DNA of 64,000 bases, taken from positions 2,914,001-2,978,000 of the forward strand of contig NC_015635.1 of NCBI RefSeq assembly GCF_000270245.1, given 5' to 3'. Source of the stretch: Microlunatus phosphovorus NM-1. GTDB taxonomy: Bacteria; Actinomycetota; Actinomycetes; Propionibacteriales; Propionibacteriaceae. How positions within the stretch are numbered: position 1 is the stretch's first letter; each line of letters starts with the position of its first letter. The notes below the pieces were generated by a model. That model saw only the letters and a program-made list of their open reading frames with translations, was not told where the DNA came from and did not search any database. The translations under genes and the position numbers were made by a program. Shown piece after piece: positions 17,375-25,729 of this stretch.

Positions 17375-18312
17375 ATGCAGCTCGGTCTGCTCACCGACTC
17401 CCTGTCCACCCTGTCCCGCCTCGAAGCACTCGATCTGGCGGTGGAGCTCGGCATCGAGACTGTTGAGATCGGTCTCGGCGGTGCGCACGGCGGCTGGTCG
17501 CCAGCCCCACACGCCGATCTGGTGGAACTGCTCGACGATCCGGCTGCACGCCGCCGGCTGCAGTCCGACATCACCGACCGCGGACTCCGGCTCGAAGCTC
17601 TCAACGCTGCCGGCAACCCGCTGCATCCGGTTCTCGGAGAACGCGACGACGCGGTGCTTCGGGGTGCATGCGGATTGCCGAGGATCTGGGCGTCGACACC
17701 GTGGTCACCATGTCCGGGCTGCCCGCCGCGCCGGGAGACTCGTTCCCGGCCTGGATCACGACCGTCTGGCCGCCGGAGAACCTGCACCTGCTGGACCACC
17801 AGTGGAGTGTCGCGATCGACTACTGGGGCGACTTGGCCGCCGAGGCGGAGCGGCGCGGCATCAAGATCGCCATTGAGATGCACGCCAACCAGCTCGTCTA
17901 CAGCGTGCCGGGTCTGCTGCGGCTGCGGGAGGCAGTCGGGCCGACGGTGGGCGTGAACTTCGATCCCAGCCACCTGTTCTGGATGGGGGCCGATCCGTTG
18001 GCCGCCATCGAGGCACTGAGCGGCACGATCCACCATGTCCACGCCAAGGACACCCGGATCGAAGAGCGGGCCGCGGTCCGCTCGCGACTGGAAACCGTCC
18101 CGAACGATCGGATCGACGAACGCGCTTGGAACTACGTGGCGGTCGGCACGGGACACCCAGACGGTCCTGCGTTCTGGCGCCGGTTCGCCGACGCGCTGCG
18201 TACGGCCGGCTATGACGGCGTGCTGTCGATCGAGAACGAGGACTACTCGCTCTCCCAGCCGGACTCGGTGGCGATCGCCGCCCGGACCCTCACCGAAGCG
18301 CTGCAGCCGTAG
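17375..18312 (+). pseudogene. sugar phosphate isomerase/epimerase (xylose isomerase-like TIM barrel), frameshifted
   Basis: The first 95 residues (GLLTDSLSTLSRLEALDLAV, VEIGLGGAHGGWSP, LEALNAAGNPLHP) belong to an IolE/IolH-like TIM-barrel protein. Homology then continues in another frame from about 17665 (MRIAEDLGVDTVVTMSG, IAIEMHANQLVYS, VNFDPSHLFWMGADP, HHVHAKDTR, SIENEDYS), giving metal-binding E, D, H, E positions. Adding one G to the GGGG run at 17661-17664 fuses both parts into about 312 residues. It directly follows the third dehydrogenase. Probably a sequencing slip. Confidence 0.8.
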
Positions 18313-18444
18313 ACCAACACCGATCGTCCGAAGCCGCGACCGATCCCGGCCAGGCCGCAGCCAATTCCCTCAACCGCTGCCATGGCCGAGTCACGCTGGA
18401 GCCCACCTGGACAGTCTCACACTCGAAACACACCTCGACTCGGC

Positions 18445-19818
18445 TCAGGGTGGTTCAGGTGGTCGGCTGCGGTAGTGGTGTCCGGTGGGGGTGATGATCT
18501 CGACGGTGTGAGTGTCGGTGTCGATGATCTGGACGGTCCAGCCGGGCAGTTCGCGGATGTAGTTACCGCGTTCACACACCCCTCGCCCGTTCGTGGCGGT
18601 GGCGGCACCGCCGTCGGCGTGACGGTGGATATGGTCGAGATGCCGGATCGGCGCCCCACAATAGGGATCCCGACACACCTTGTCGCGGCAGCGGATCAGA
18701 TGGGCTAGCCAACTGGCGAACGTACGACGTCGTTTGTCCGCATCCACGATCAACTGGCCACCATCACCGGTGGGGCGGGTGAACAACCTGCGCCACCAAC
18801 ACCGGGCCTCGGCGTCTTTGATCAGGTCACGGATCAGATCAGCTGGGAGTAAGTCCTGGCCGATGAGTTCGGCGGGTCGCGGATCCTTCGGGTCCAGAAG
18901 TGCGCCGAGGGGCATGATCACCCCGACTTCGAACCCGGTGTCCTCCGCCTTCTCCTGCCCGGTCAACCGGGCAACCAGGGTGTCGGCCATGATCTGCCCC
19001 CGCGACCGCTTGTCCCCGGCCGCTTTCGCGGTCTTCGCCGCCGCGTCCAACGCGGCATAGCAGGCAACACCCTGCTCCACCGGCAACAATCCGGTGAGCA
19101 GACTCATCGTGTCCGGTGCCGGCCGCAACGTCACCCGCCGATCTTTCCGCGCCTTCTTCGCCCGTTCCGTCGCAGCGGCCGGATCCGCCTCATAGGCGAG
19201 TCGTTTCGCCGCCGCTTCGGCCTGTTTCGCACCCATGGAGCCGAGGTCCTTGCCCGCCAACTCGGCATCCAACCGGGCCCTCGTGGCCCGATCCAGATGG
19301 GATAACTGGCCGACGATCAACCTTGTGGTCCAACCACCGATCTCACCCGTGGCCAGCAGATCCAGGGTGTGGGGCATGTCCAGCACCAGGTCCCGGGCGA
19401 CATGCAACCGGCGCGATCCCTCGGTGGGGGACACTTTGCAGGCAAGGGCGATTTGGTCGGCGATCCCGCTGCCGATCTTCCGTGGATGCACACCCAACCG
19501 CATCTGCTCGGTGGACTGGGACTGGGCGAAGGCGACCATCTCCACCGCTTTGACCGCCTCCAGACTGGCTTGGAGACGTTCACACACCGCGATCCGGTCA
19601 ATCCGGGCCGCATCCGACACCAAACCCTGATCCACACCCCGTGCGGACACCAGGCTGTGTAACCAGTCCAACGTCTCATCCAACCGGACCGTCACATCAT
19701 CAGCCGCGGCAGCCGTCGGCGCCGTTGGCGCGTCCTCGGCGGCAGCAGTGTCGTCGGGCGCGGCAGTGTCGGGCAGGTCGATCCGCTCGACCGCCTCCAA
19801 CACCGCCGCTGTACTCAT
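18445..19818 (-). CDS. DUF222/HNH endonuclease (13E12 repeat family)
   Basis: A protein of about 457 residues: an N-terminal alpha-helical DUF222 domain (VEMVAFAQSQSTEQM, IADQIALACKVSPTEG, LDLLATGEIGGWTTRLIVGQL) and a C-terminal HNH nuclease (CRDPYCGAPIRHLDHIHRHA, then NGRGVCERGN). This family is abundant and often multicopy in Actinobacteria and is the REP13E12 protein of mycobacteria. I prefer the ATG at 19818 to a GTG at 19848. Convergent with the oxidoreductase operon and next to a tandem-repeat array, so it may mark an insertion-prone site. Confidence 0.88.
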   Translation of the reverse strand: MSTAAVLEAVERIDLPDTAAPDDTAAAEDAPTAPTAAAADDVTVRLDETLDWLHSLVSARGVDQGLVSDAARIDRIAVCERLQASLEAVKAVEMVAFAQSQSTEQMRLGVHPRKIGSGIADQIALACKVSPTEGSRRLHVARDLVLDMPHTLDLLATGEIGGWTTRLIVGQLSHLDRATRARLDAELAGKDLGSMGAKQAEAAAKRLAYEADPAAATERAKKARKDRRVTLRPAPDTMSLLTGLLPVEQGVACYAALDAAAKTAKAAGDKRSRGQIMADTLVARLTGQEKAEDTGFEVGVIMPLGALLDPKDPRPAELIGQDLLPADLIRDLIKDAEARCWWRRLFTRPTGDGGQLIVDADKRRRTFASWLAHLIRCRDKVCRDPYCGAPIRHLDHIHRHADGGAATATNGRGVCERGNYIRELPGWTVQIIDTDTHTVEIITPTGHHYRSRPPEPP

Positions 19819-19966
19819 ACCAAGGACGGTAGAGCAACCCACTGACACTTTCGGCTCTACGTTCGACCAAAATGCCTCATCCGGCCTGAGAATTCGCTAT
19901 GAGATTCGACTCCGTGCGGGCTGCTGTGCAGATCCGGCCACGAGTTCCCTGCCGGCCCGCGCATCT

Positions 19967-20178
19967 GACGCCCACGGGCCACCAACGTTCGCGAACCAAG
20001 CGGTAGCGGCATACGGCTTGCGCCCACGGGCCACCAACGACCACGGCCCAGGCGCGGACCGGGTACGTCTCGCGCCTACGGGCCACCAACGACCGCGAAC
20101 CAGGCGTCACCCGCGTACGGCTTGCGCCCAGGGGCCACAAACGACCGCGAACCAAGCGCCCACCACGTACGACTGACG
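19967..20178. repeat. tandem array of four 52-bp repeats
   Basis: The core CCCACGGGCCACCAACG recurs with a strict 52-base period at about 19971, 20023, 20075 and 20127, the rest of each unit diverging. 52 is not a multiple of three, and no gene is supported here. This fills most of the 376-base gap 19819-20194, the only gap above 300 bases in the window; nothing else is visible in it. Confidence 0.8.
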
Positions 20179-20194
20179 CCACCGGTCGACGAAC

Positions 20195-21097
20195 TCAGCG
20201 CAATGCCCCAGCCGTAGCCTCGTACGCCTTCCGGCCCAGGAATCTGAGCCCCTCGACGCTGGGCGCCGCCCGGCCGGCCCGTAACAAGGGTCCGGTCAGC
20301 GAGATCAGACTGCGCCCGGCCGCCACCGCCCCAACCCGGGCCGGCGGCTCAGGCCAGAGCAGCGCACGCAGGTCAGCCTCCGCAATCGGCCGCCGACCGG
20401 TGCGCAGCGCGTGCTCAGCAGCGATCCGCACATGGGTGGCACGCTGCTCATCGACGAACAAGGCGCTGACCTGCCCGGCATGGATGCGATAGCGATAGCC
20501 GATCATGGGCAGATTGCCGAGCCTGCCGTACTCGGACAGCTCACACCACATCCGATAGTCCTCGGCATGGGCGCACGAGGGATCGAATCGCACCCCGCTG
20601 GCGACCAGTCGGTCCCGGCGGATCAGCACCGAGGCTCCGCAGTGACAGCTGCCGAAAACCAGCCGCTGCCGGCAGGCCCGGTCGCTGCGCGGCATCCGTA
20701 CCCGGAACGAGGCATCGCCGTAGGCCTCGTAGTCCGTCCCGAGCACCAGCAGCTCCGGGTCTCGCTCCATCGCCGTCAGCTGGGCAACCAACCGACCCAC
20801 GGGCATCTCGTCATCGGCGTCCAGCCGCGCCAAGAAGCTCCCACGTGCCTCGTCGAGTCCCCGGTTGAGCGCCCCGACCAGGCCCAGATTCGACTGCTGT
20901 ACCACTCGGAGCCGCGGATCGTCGAACCCAGCCAGCACACGCCCAGTCTCGTCTGTGGAGCCGTCATCGATGACCAGGATCTCCAGATCGTCGATCCCCT
21001 GCTGCTGCACGCTGACCAAGGTGTCGCGAAGGTAGGGACCAGCGTTGTACGCCGGGATCAGCACCGTGACCAGCGGGTCCCCTGCCGACGGGATCAC
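20195..21097 (-). CDS. family 2 glycosyltransferase
   Basis: A 300-residue GT-A enzyme: VTVLIPAYNAGPYLRDTL at the N-terminus, ILVIDDGSTDETG, NRGLDEARGSFLARLDADDE (DxD-type metal motif), and a C-terminal HAEDYRMWCEL catalytic-base region. A GTG at 21097 overlaps the stop of the flippase gene (GTGA) and fits the domain start; the open frame extends further upstream only as a shadow. It is the last gene of the glycan operon. Confidence 0.87.
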   Translation of the reverse strand: MIPSAGDPLVTVLIPAYNAGPYLRDTLVSVQQQGIDDLEILVIDDGSTDETGRVLAGFDDPRLRVVQQSNLGLVGALNRGLDEARGSFLARLDADDEMPVGRLVAQLTAMERDPELLVLGTDYEAYGDASFRVRMPRSDRACRQRLVFGSCHCGASVLIRRDRLVASGVRFDPSCAHAEDYRMWCELSEYGRLGNLPMIGYRYRIHAGQVSALFVDEQRATHVRIAAEHALRTGRRPIAEADLRALLWPEPPARVGAVAAGRSLISLTGPLLRAGRAAPSVEGLRFLGRKAYEATAGALR

Positions 21098-22407
21098 TGC
21101 CGGCTGACCTCCAATGGCTCCTCGGTCCGGGCGGCGGCCTCGGCGCGGAATCGCCGTACGCTCCCGATCAGTGGCCCGACCATCACCAGACAGGACAGCA
21201 CTTGGACCACCAGATAGGCCAGCCCGATACCGGCAAGCCCGAGTGGCTCGACCCACAGCGCCGTGAGACCGACCAACAGGATGGCACTACCGACCTGCAC
21301 CCAGACGAGCAGCGCGAGCTTGCGCTCGACCTTCGCCAGCACCGTGTAGCAGGCCGTGAAGGCGGTCAGCGTCACCGTCAAACCCATCGCCCGGAGCAAC
21401 GGGACCGACTCCGTCCCGTAGTCCTTGCCGACCAGGTGCAGCAGCCAGGGCGCCAGGAAGGCCAGGAACAGCCCACCCGCGACGGCGATCGGCACCACCA
21501 GACGGACGAACCGGCGCAGCAGCGAGAGCACCTCGTCCGGGCGGGCAGCAGCCTCGGCGACGAACGGACCGACCACCGCGCCCAACACCGTGAAGAACGC
21601 CGCCACCAGCACCCAGGACAGATTGAAGTGCGCCGTCTGCTCCGCGCCACGCTGAGACAGCACGAGCAGCGGAATGACCAGACCCGGAACTGAGGCGATG
21701 ACCACGATCCCGTAGTTCGAGGCGAAATAGGACCACAGCTCACGGTGCGGCGGCAGATCGTCGCGGAACTCTGCGGTCAGCCGCGGCAGCCGGGTCTGGA
21801 CGACGACCAGCACCACGACCACGGCCAATGCCGACACCACGACCCAGGACGCCGCGAGCGCGAACCCACCCGCCGCCACCACGACCAGCAACAGTGTGAC
21901 GATCTTGAGCGCCGCGTGGCCGGTGTTCTTCACCGCCGCCCACCGCGCGACGCCCAGGCTCGTCAAGACATTGTCCTGGAGCGCGAAGGCGGCCTGGACG
22001 ACCACGAAGCCGACGAACACCGGCGGCTGCCACGGCTCGCTGAACATGTCCTCGACCGGCCCCACCAGACAGAACCCGACCCCCAGCAAGACCGCGAACC
22101 CTGCGGTGATCAGCTGCGCCTTGACCAGATAGCCGCCGGCCCGCCGGCCCGAGATGGGCAGGAAGCGCTCCAGCATCGGACCCAGACTGAGGTTGGCGAT
22201 CGTGCCCAGCGTCACCATGGTGGAGATGATCGCCGAGGCCTGGCCGACCTGCTCGGCCGACATCAGTCGCGCCGCGATGGCCCAATAGGCGACCCCGAGC
22301 AATCCCGCGATCCCGACCGACGCGGTCATCGACAGCGAATTGATCTCGAATGACCAGCGGGATAGCCAGCCCGCATCGGGCCGCTGAGGTCTTCGTATCA
22401 GCGCCAT
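21094..22407 (-). CDS. oligosaccharide flippase (Wzx/polysaccharide biosynthesis membrane protein)
   Basis: A 437-residue integral membrane protein with about twelve to fourteen hydrophobic segments and a Wzx-like start (FEINSLSMTASVGIAGLLGVAYWAIAAR split over the first helices), then ASAIISTMVTLGTIANL and LGLAGIGLAYLVVQV. It would flip lipid-linked glycan repeat units made by the neighbouring glycosyltransferases across the cytoplasmic membrane. Its start overlaps the end of the upstream GT2 by ten bases. Confidence 0.82.
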   Translation of the reverse strand: MALIRRPQRPDAGWLSRWSFEINSLSMTASVGIAGLLGVAYWAIAARLMSAEQVGQASAIISTMVTLGTIANLSLGPMLERFLPISGRRAGGYLVKAQLITAGFAVLLGVGFCLVGPVEDMFSEPWQPPVFVGFVVVQAAFALQDNVLTSLGVARWAAVKNTGHAALKIVTLLLVVVAAGGFALAASWVVVSALAVVVVLVVVQTRLPRLTAEFRDDLPPHRELWSYFASNYGIVVIASVPGLVIPLLVLSQRGAEQTAHFNLSWVLVAAFFTVLGAVVGPFVAEAAARPDEVLSLLRRFVRLVVPIAVAGGLFLAFLAPWLLHLVGKDYGTESVPLLRAMGLTVTLTAFTACYTVLAKVERKLALLVWVQVGSAILLVGLTALWVEPLGLAGIGLAYLVVQVLSCLVMVGPLIGSVRRFRAEAAARTEEPLEVSRQ

Positions 22408-23414
22408 TGCAGCACCCGGGTGTAGGCGCCGGGCAGACCGGCCAGTACGGCGGCGGCGGCGGCCAGCCGCAGCTCGCCGATCCGGGCCAGCCGGGCGATC
22501 TCGCGTGATCGGATCCGGCCCCGGACGGTGGTCACCGCGGCGCAGGTCAGATCGTCGGGACCATGGGAGGTGGCCGAGCGCAAAGCCATGTTCGCGATCG
22601 GCAGCAGCACCTGCCGGTAGTGGTGCACCAGCAGATCGTCGGCGAAGTCCTCGGTGTCGCCGCGCGCCGCGAACAACCGGTCCAGTTGCTCGCTGACCCG
22701 CAGCAGATCGAGGGTATGCTCGCCGAACCGGTTGGAGATCGAGCTGGGCACGTCGCGATAGCGATAGAGCGGCCGATTCACCACCGCCACCCGCTGCGCC
22801 TCCAAAGCCAGCTTGAGCACCGGCACGAAGTCCTCGTACGCCTGGCCGACCGGGAACGGGTCGTTGCCGAACAGCTTCGTCCGGAAGATCTTGTTGCAGG
22901 CGTACGCCCGCAGCCGGCCGCGGAGCAGTTCCCGGGCGATGTCGGGCCCGGGGCAGACCCGGCGCCAGTACGTGTCCTCGACCACCCCGAGGTCGGTGCC
23001 GTCCGGGGCGACCCGGCGGGTGCGGCAGATCGCGAAGTCGGCCTCGGCCGCGCTGACCGCCTGAAACAGGTCCGCGAGGAAGGTCGGCTCAGCGGTGTCG
23101 TCGCTGTCCAGAAACCAGACGTACTCCCCTCCGGCCAGCGCCAGCCCGCTGTTGCGAGCCGCGCCCAGACCGGCGTTAGCCGGATGCACGACCACCTCGT
23201 ACGGCAGGCTCAGCCGCTCCGCGGCGGCGACGGCGATCTCCATCGACTCGTCGCCCCCTGCGTCGTCGACCAGGATCACCTGGCTGGCGACCATGGTCTG
23301 CTCGGCCACCGACTGCAGGCAGGCTTCGATCGTGCCGGCGACGCGATAGACCGGCACCACCACCGAGACCGATCCGGTCAGCGGTTCACGACCGGTCTGC
23401 CCTCGGGGTCCCAC
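22398..23414 (-). CDS. family 2 glycosyltransferase
   Basis: A GT-A enzyme of about 338 residues: SVSVVVPVYRVAGTIEACL, VILVDDAGGDESM, NAGLGAARNSGLALAGG and FLDSDDTAEP (DxD). The C-terminal half ends with a helical region. No ATG fits the domain start; a GTG at 23414 gives a short leader and overlaps the previous gene by 37 bases, and a GTG inside the first strand is the alternative. Part of the six-gene glycan operon. Confidence 0.82.
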   Translation of the reverse strand: MGPRGQTGREPLTGSVSVVVPVYRVAGTIEACLQSVAEQTMVASQVILVDDAGGDESMEIAVAAAERLSLPYEVVVHPANAGLGAARNSGLALAGGEYVWFLDSDDTAEPTFLADLFQAVSAAEADFAICRTRRVAPDGTDLGVVEDTYWRRVCPGPDIARELLRGRLRAYACNKIFRTKLFGNDPFPVGQAYEDFVPVLKLALEAQRVAVVNRPLYRYRDVPSSISNRFGEHTLDLLRVSEQLDRLFAARGDTEDFADDLLVHHYRQVLLPIANMALRSATSHGPDDLTCAAVTTVRGRIRSREIARLARIGELRLAAAAAVLAGLPGAYTRVLQWR

Positions 23415-25729
23415 CCGATCGGCCAGCCGGGCCCGATGTACTGGAACACCATCGTCTGCCCGTCGGACCGGACCAACCGCCAGGTCGGTCGTACCAACAG
23501 CTCGCTCGTCAGTCGCTCCATCGCTCCCGGGGGAAAGGTCTGGTAATAGTCGTTCCACGCGTACATCGCCTCGCTGACCATGAGGTAGACCGGGACGTAG
23601 GCCCCGGCGGTGACAGCGGCCTCCAGGGCCTTGAAATCGGCTTCGTCGCTGAAGTCCGTCCCGGACACCGACGAGAACCACAACCACTCGTCGTAGTTCC
23701 ACAGCTGCCCGCGGAACTGCACGTCGTTCGCCGTCGAGCGGACCGGCCAGTTCGGGATCACCGGTCGGGTGAACGCGGGCGGCTGCACCTGGCCCAGCAG
23801 CTCACCACCGATCTGTACGTCGGCGGGAGCCATCTTGTTCACCCACCAGGCGCCGTAGTAGGCCTGCCCGGCAGTGAGGGTGACCAGCACCAGCCAGGTG
23901 ACCGCCCCGACCCAGGCCGCCTGCAGCCGCCGGGTGAGTGGCACCGCGATCAGCACCGACGCCGGGATGACCGAGTACAGATAGACCCGCAGAATCACCT
24001 CGCCGCCGTACGACTGACCCAGCACGAAGCCGAAGCCGGCGAACAGCATCACGGCCAGCGCGCCGTGGCTGCCCAGCCCGGTGATCACCGATCGCAGCCG
24101 ACCCTTGCCCGTGCTGCGCCAGTGCTTGACCGCCCGCCGATAGATTCCCAGCCAGGCGAATGCCGCGCTCAGCCAGATCAGCACCGCGCAGGCCCGGGCC
24201 GACCACGAGGTGAGCTGCTGGCCCGCGCTGGTCGCCGTCGTGGCCACCGTGACATTCTCGGCCGAGAAGCCGGTGAACAGACCGTAGCTGGCGATCACGT
24301 CCATCCTCGGCAGCAGATAGCCGACCGCAGCGATGATCAGCACGCTGGCCAGCCACAGTGGCGCCTTACGCAGCACCACCAGGACGCAGACCACCGCCAG
24401 GATCCAGTACGGGGTCAGCTGATGGGTGGCGAGCAGCGGCAGGAACAGCGCCACGATCAGCCAGGCCGCCGCCCGGCGTGACCGGGAGATCGGCAGCAGC
24501 ACCAGGATCGCGCCGGCCAGCACGATGGCGATGGCCTGCGGGGCGAAGTAGTCCTGGCCGACCCAGGTGGCGACCACGACCAGCCAGCCGGCCACCGCCG
24601 CGGTGCCGATCAGATCCCGCTGTTCGGTGTGCTTGTGCTGTCGGGTGCTCTTGTCGCCATGGCCGGGGATCTCGCGTACGGCACGGCTGGTCACCAGCAG
24701 GCCGGCGGCCAGCAGCGCCGAGGCCAGGGTGATCACCGGAGTGATCCACTGCGCCGCCATGATCGGGCTCAGGCCGGACTGGAAGGTCAGCCACCCGGAT
24801 CCGGCGAACATGCCGGGCCATTGCAGGTAGATGTCGGTGCTGCCCTCGAACCTGGCTGTGCCGCGCAGCAGCAGATCGACGACGCCGAGATGCTTGTAGG
24901 TCCAGTTGTAGATCGGCACCTCGGCGGCCAGGCTCGGGGTCAACCGCAGGACCACCACGGCGACCAGGACCGCTGCCCACAGCGCAGCGGCGCGGGCCGC
25001 GGCCATCGCCTGGTCGACGCCTTCTCCGCGGGGCATCCGGACGGCCAGCACCAAGGTGGCGAGCATGCCGGCCAGCGCCGCCCAGAACCACGGTGAGCCG
25101 GCCGCCAGCAGCCCGAAGACGCTGGACTCGGCGGTACGCAGGGCCGGCAGCGCCAGTCCCCAGGCCACGACCGTGCCGAGCGCGAAACCCAGCGGCAGCG
25201 CGGCGGCACGGACCGCGGCCCCCGCATCGATCGGCTCCATCGGACCGGAGATGGTCCGCGGGCGACGCCGACTGGTGACCAGCCCGTACGCCAGCTGACC
25301 CACCGCACCGGCGATGGTCACGGCAACGACGAGCAGGGCGAGTGCGGTGGCCGGGCGCGAGGTCAGTTGATAGTTCCAGGCCAGCAGGGTGCCACCGGTG
25401 ACGAGCACGGCCAGGCTGACCGGGATGACCAGGCTGAACCGCACCAACGCCGGCAGGCGCAGCGAGCCGGCCACCAGCGCTCCGGGACCGAGCAGCCAGA
25501 ACGCCGTCTGCATCTCGGCTCGTAGTCCCGGCAGTACGCCGCCGATCAGATAGCCGAGTCCGAGCAGCGCGGCCAGCACCAACAGGGCCGGCCAAGCACG
25601 CGACTCGACTGTGTGAACTGGGGTTGGAGGGATGCCAGGCTCGACGCGACCGGCGCTGGCGGGCAGCACCTTCGGCAGGTTGACCACCGTGTCGTCGGCA
25701 TCGGTCGGCGGAGTCAGCACATCGGTCAT
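23378..25729 (-). CDS. large polytopic membrane protein of glycan operon
   Basis: About 783 residues with roughly fourteen or more hydrophobic segments, a Thr/Asp-rich cytoplasmic N-terminus (MTDVLTPPTDADD) and a soluble C-terminal domain of about 150 residues with several Trp/Tyr (WNYDEWLWFSS, YAWNDYYQTFPPG). The shape resembles polytopic glycosyltransferases or polymerases (GT-C or Wzy-like), and its position between GT2 genes and a flippase supports that, but I do not recognise a diagnostic motif. ATG at 25729 overlaps the preceding stop (ATGA); the open frame upstream is a shadow of the repeat-rich end of that gene. Confidence 0.72.
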   Translation of the reverse strand: MTDVLTPPTDADDTVVNLPKVLPASAGRVEPGIPPTPVHTVESRAWPALLVLAALLGLGYLIGGVLPGLRAEMQTAFWLLGPGALVAGSLRLPALVRFSLVIPVSLAVLVTGGTLLAWNYQLTSRPATALALLVVAVTIAGAVGQLAYGLVTSRRRPRTISGPMEPIDAGAAVRAAALPLGFALGTVVAWGLALPALRTAESSVFGLLAAGSPWFWAALAGMLATLVLAVRMPRGEGVDQAMAAARAAALWAAVLVAVVVLRLTPSLAAEVPIYNWTYKHLGVVDLLLRGTARFEGSTDIYLQWPGMFAGSGWLTFQSGLSPIMAAQWITPVITLASALLAAGLLVTSRAVREIPGHGDKSTRQHKHTEQRDLIGTAAVAGWLVVVATWVGQDYFAPQAIAIVLAGAILVLLPISRSRRAAAWLIVALFLPLLATHQLTPYWILAVVCVLVVLRKAPLWLASVLIIAAVGYLLPRMDVIASYGLFTGFSAENVTVATTATSAGQQLTSWSARACAVLIWLSAAFAWLGIYRRAVKHWRSTGKGRLRSVITGLGSHGALAVMLFAGFGFVLGQSYGGEVILRVYLYSVIPASVLIAVPLTRRLQAAWVGAVTWLVLVTLTAGQAYYGAWWVNKMAPADVQIGGELLGQVQPPAFTRPVIPNWPVRSTANDVQFRGQLWNYDEWLWFSSVSGTDFSDEADFKALEAAVTAGAYVPVYLMVSEAMYAWNDYYQTFPPGAMERLTSELLVRPTWRLVRSDGQTMVFQYIGPGWPIGWDPEGRPVVNR

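Noticed and set aside
19967-20178. Possible CRISPR array
   Set aside because: The 52-bp units are contiguous and diverged with no constant repeat plus unique spacer pattern, and no cas genes are near.
19877-20182. 101-residue open frame through the 52-bp array
   Set aside because: The repeat period is not a multiple of three and the translation has no consistent repeat, so coding is unlikely.
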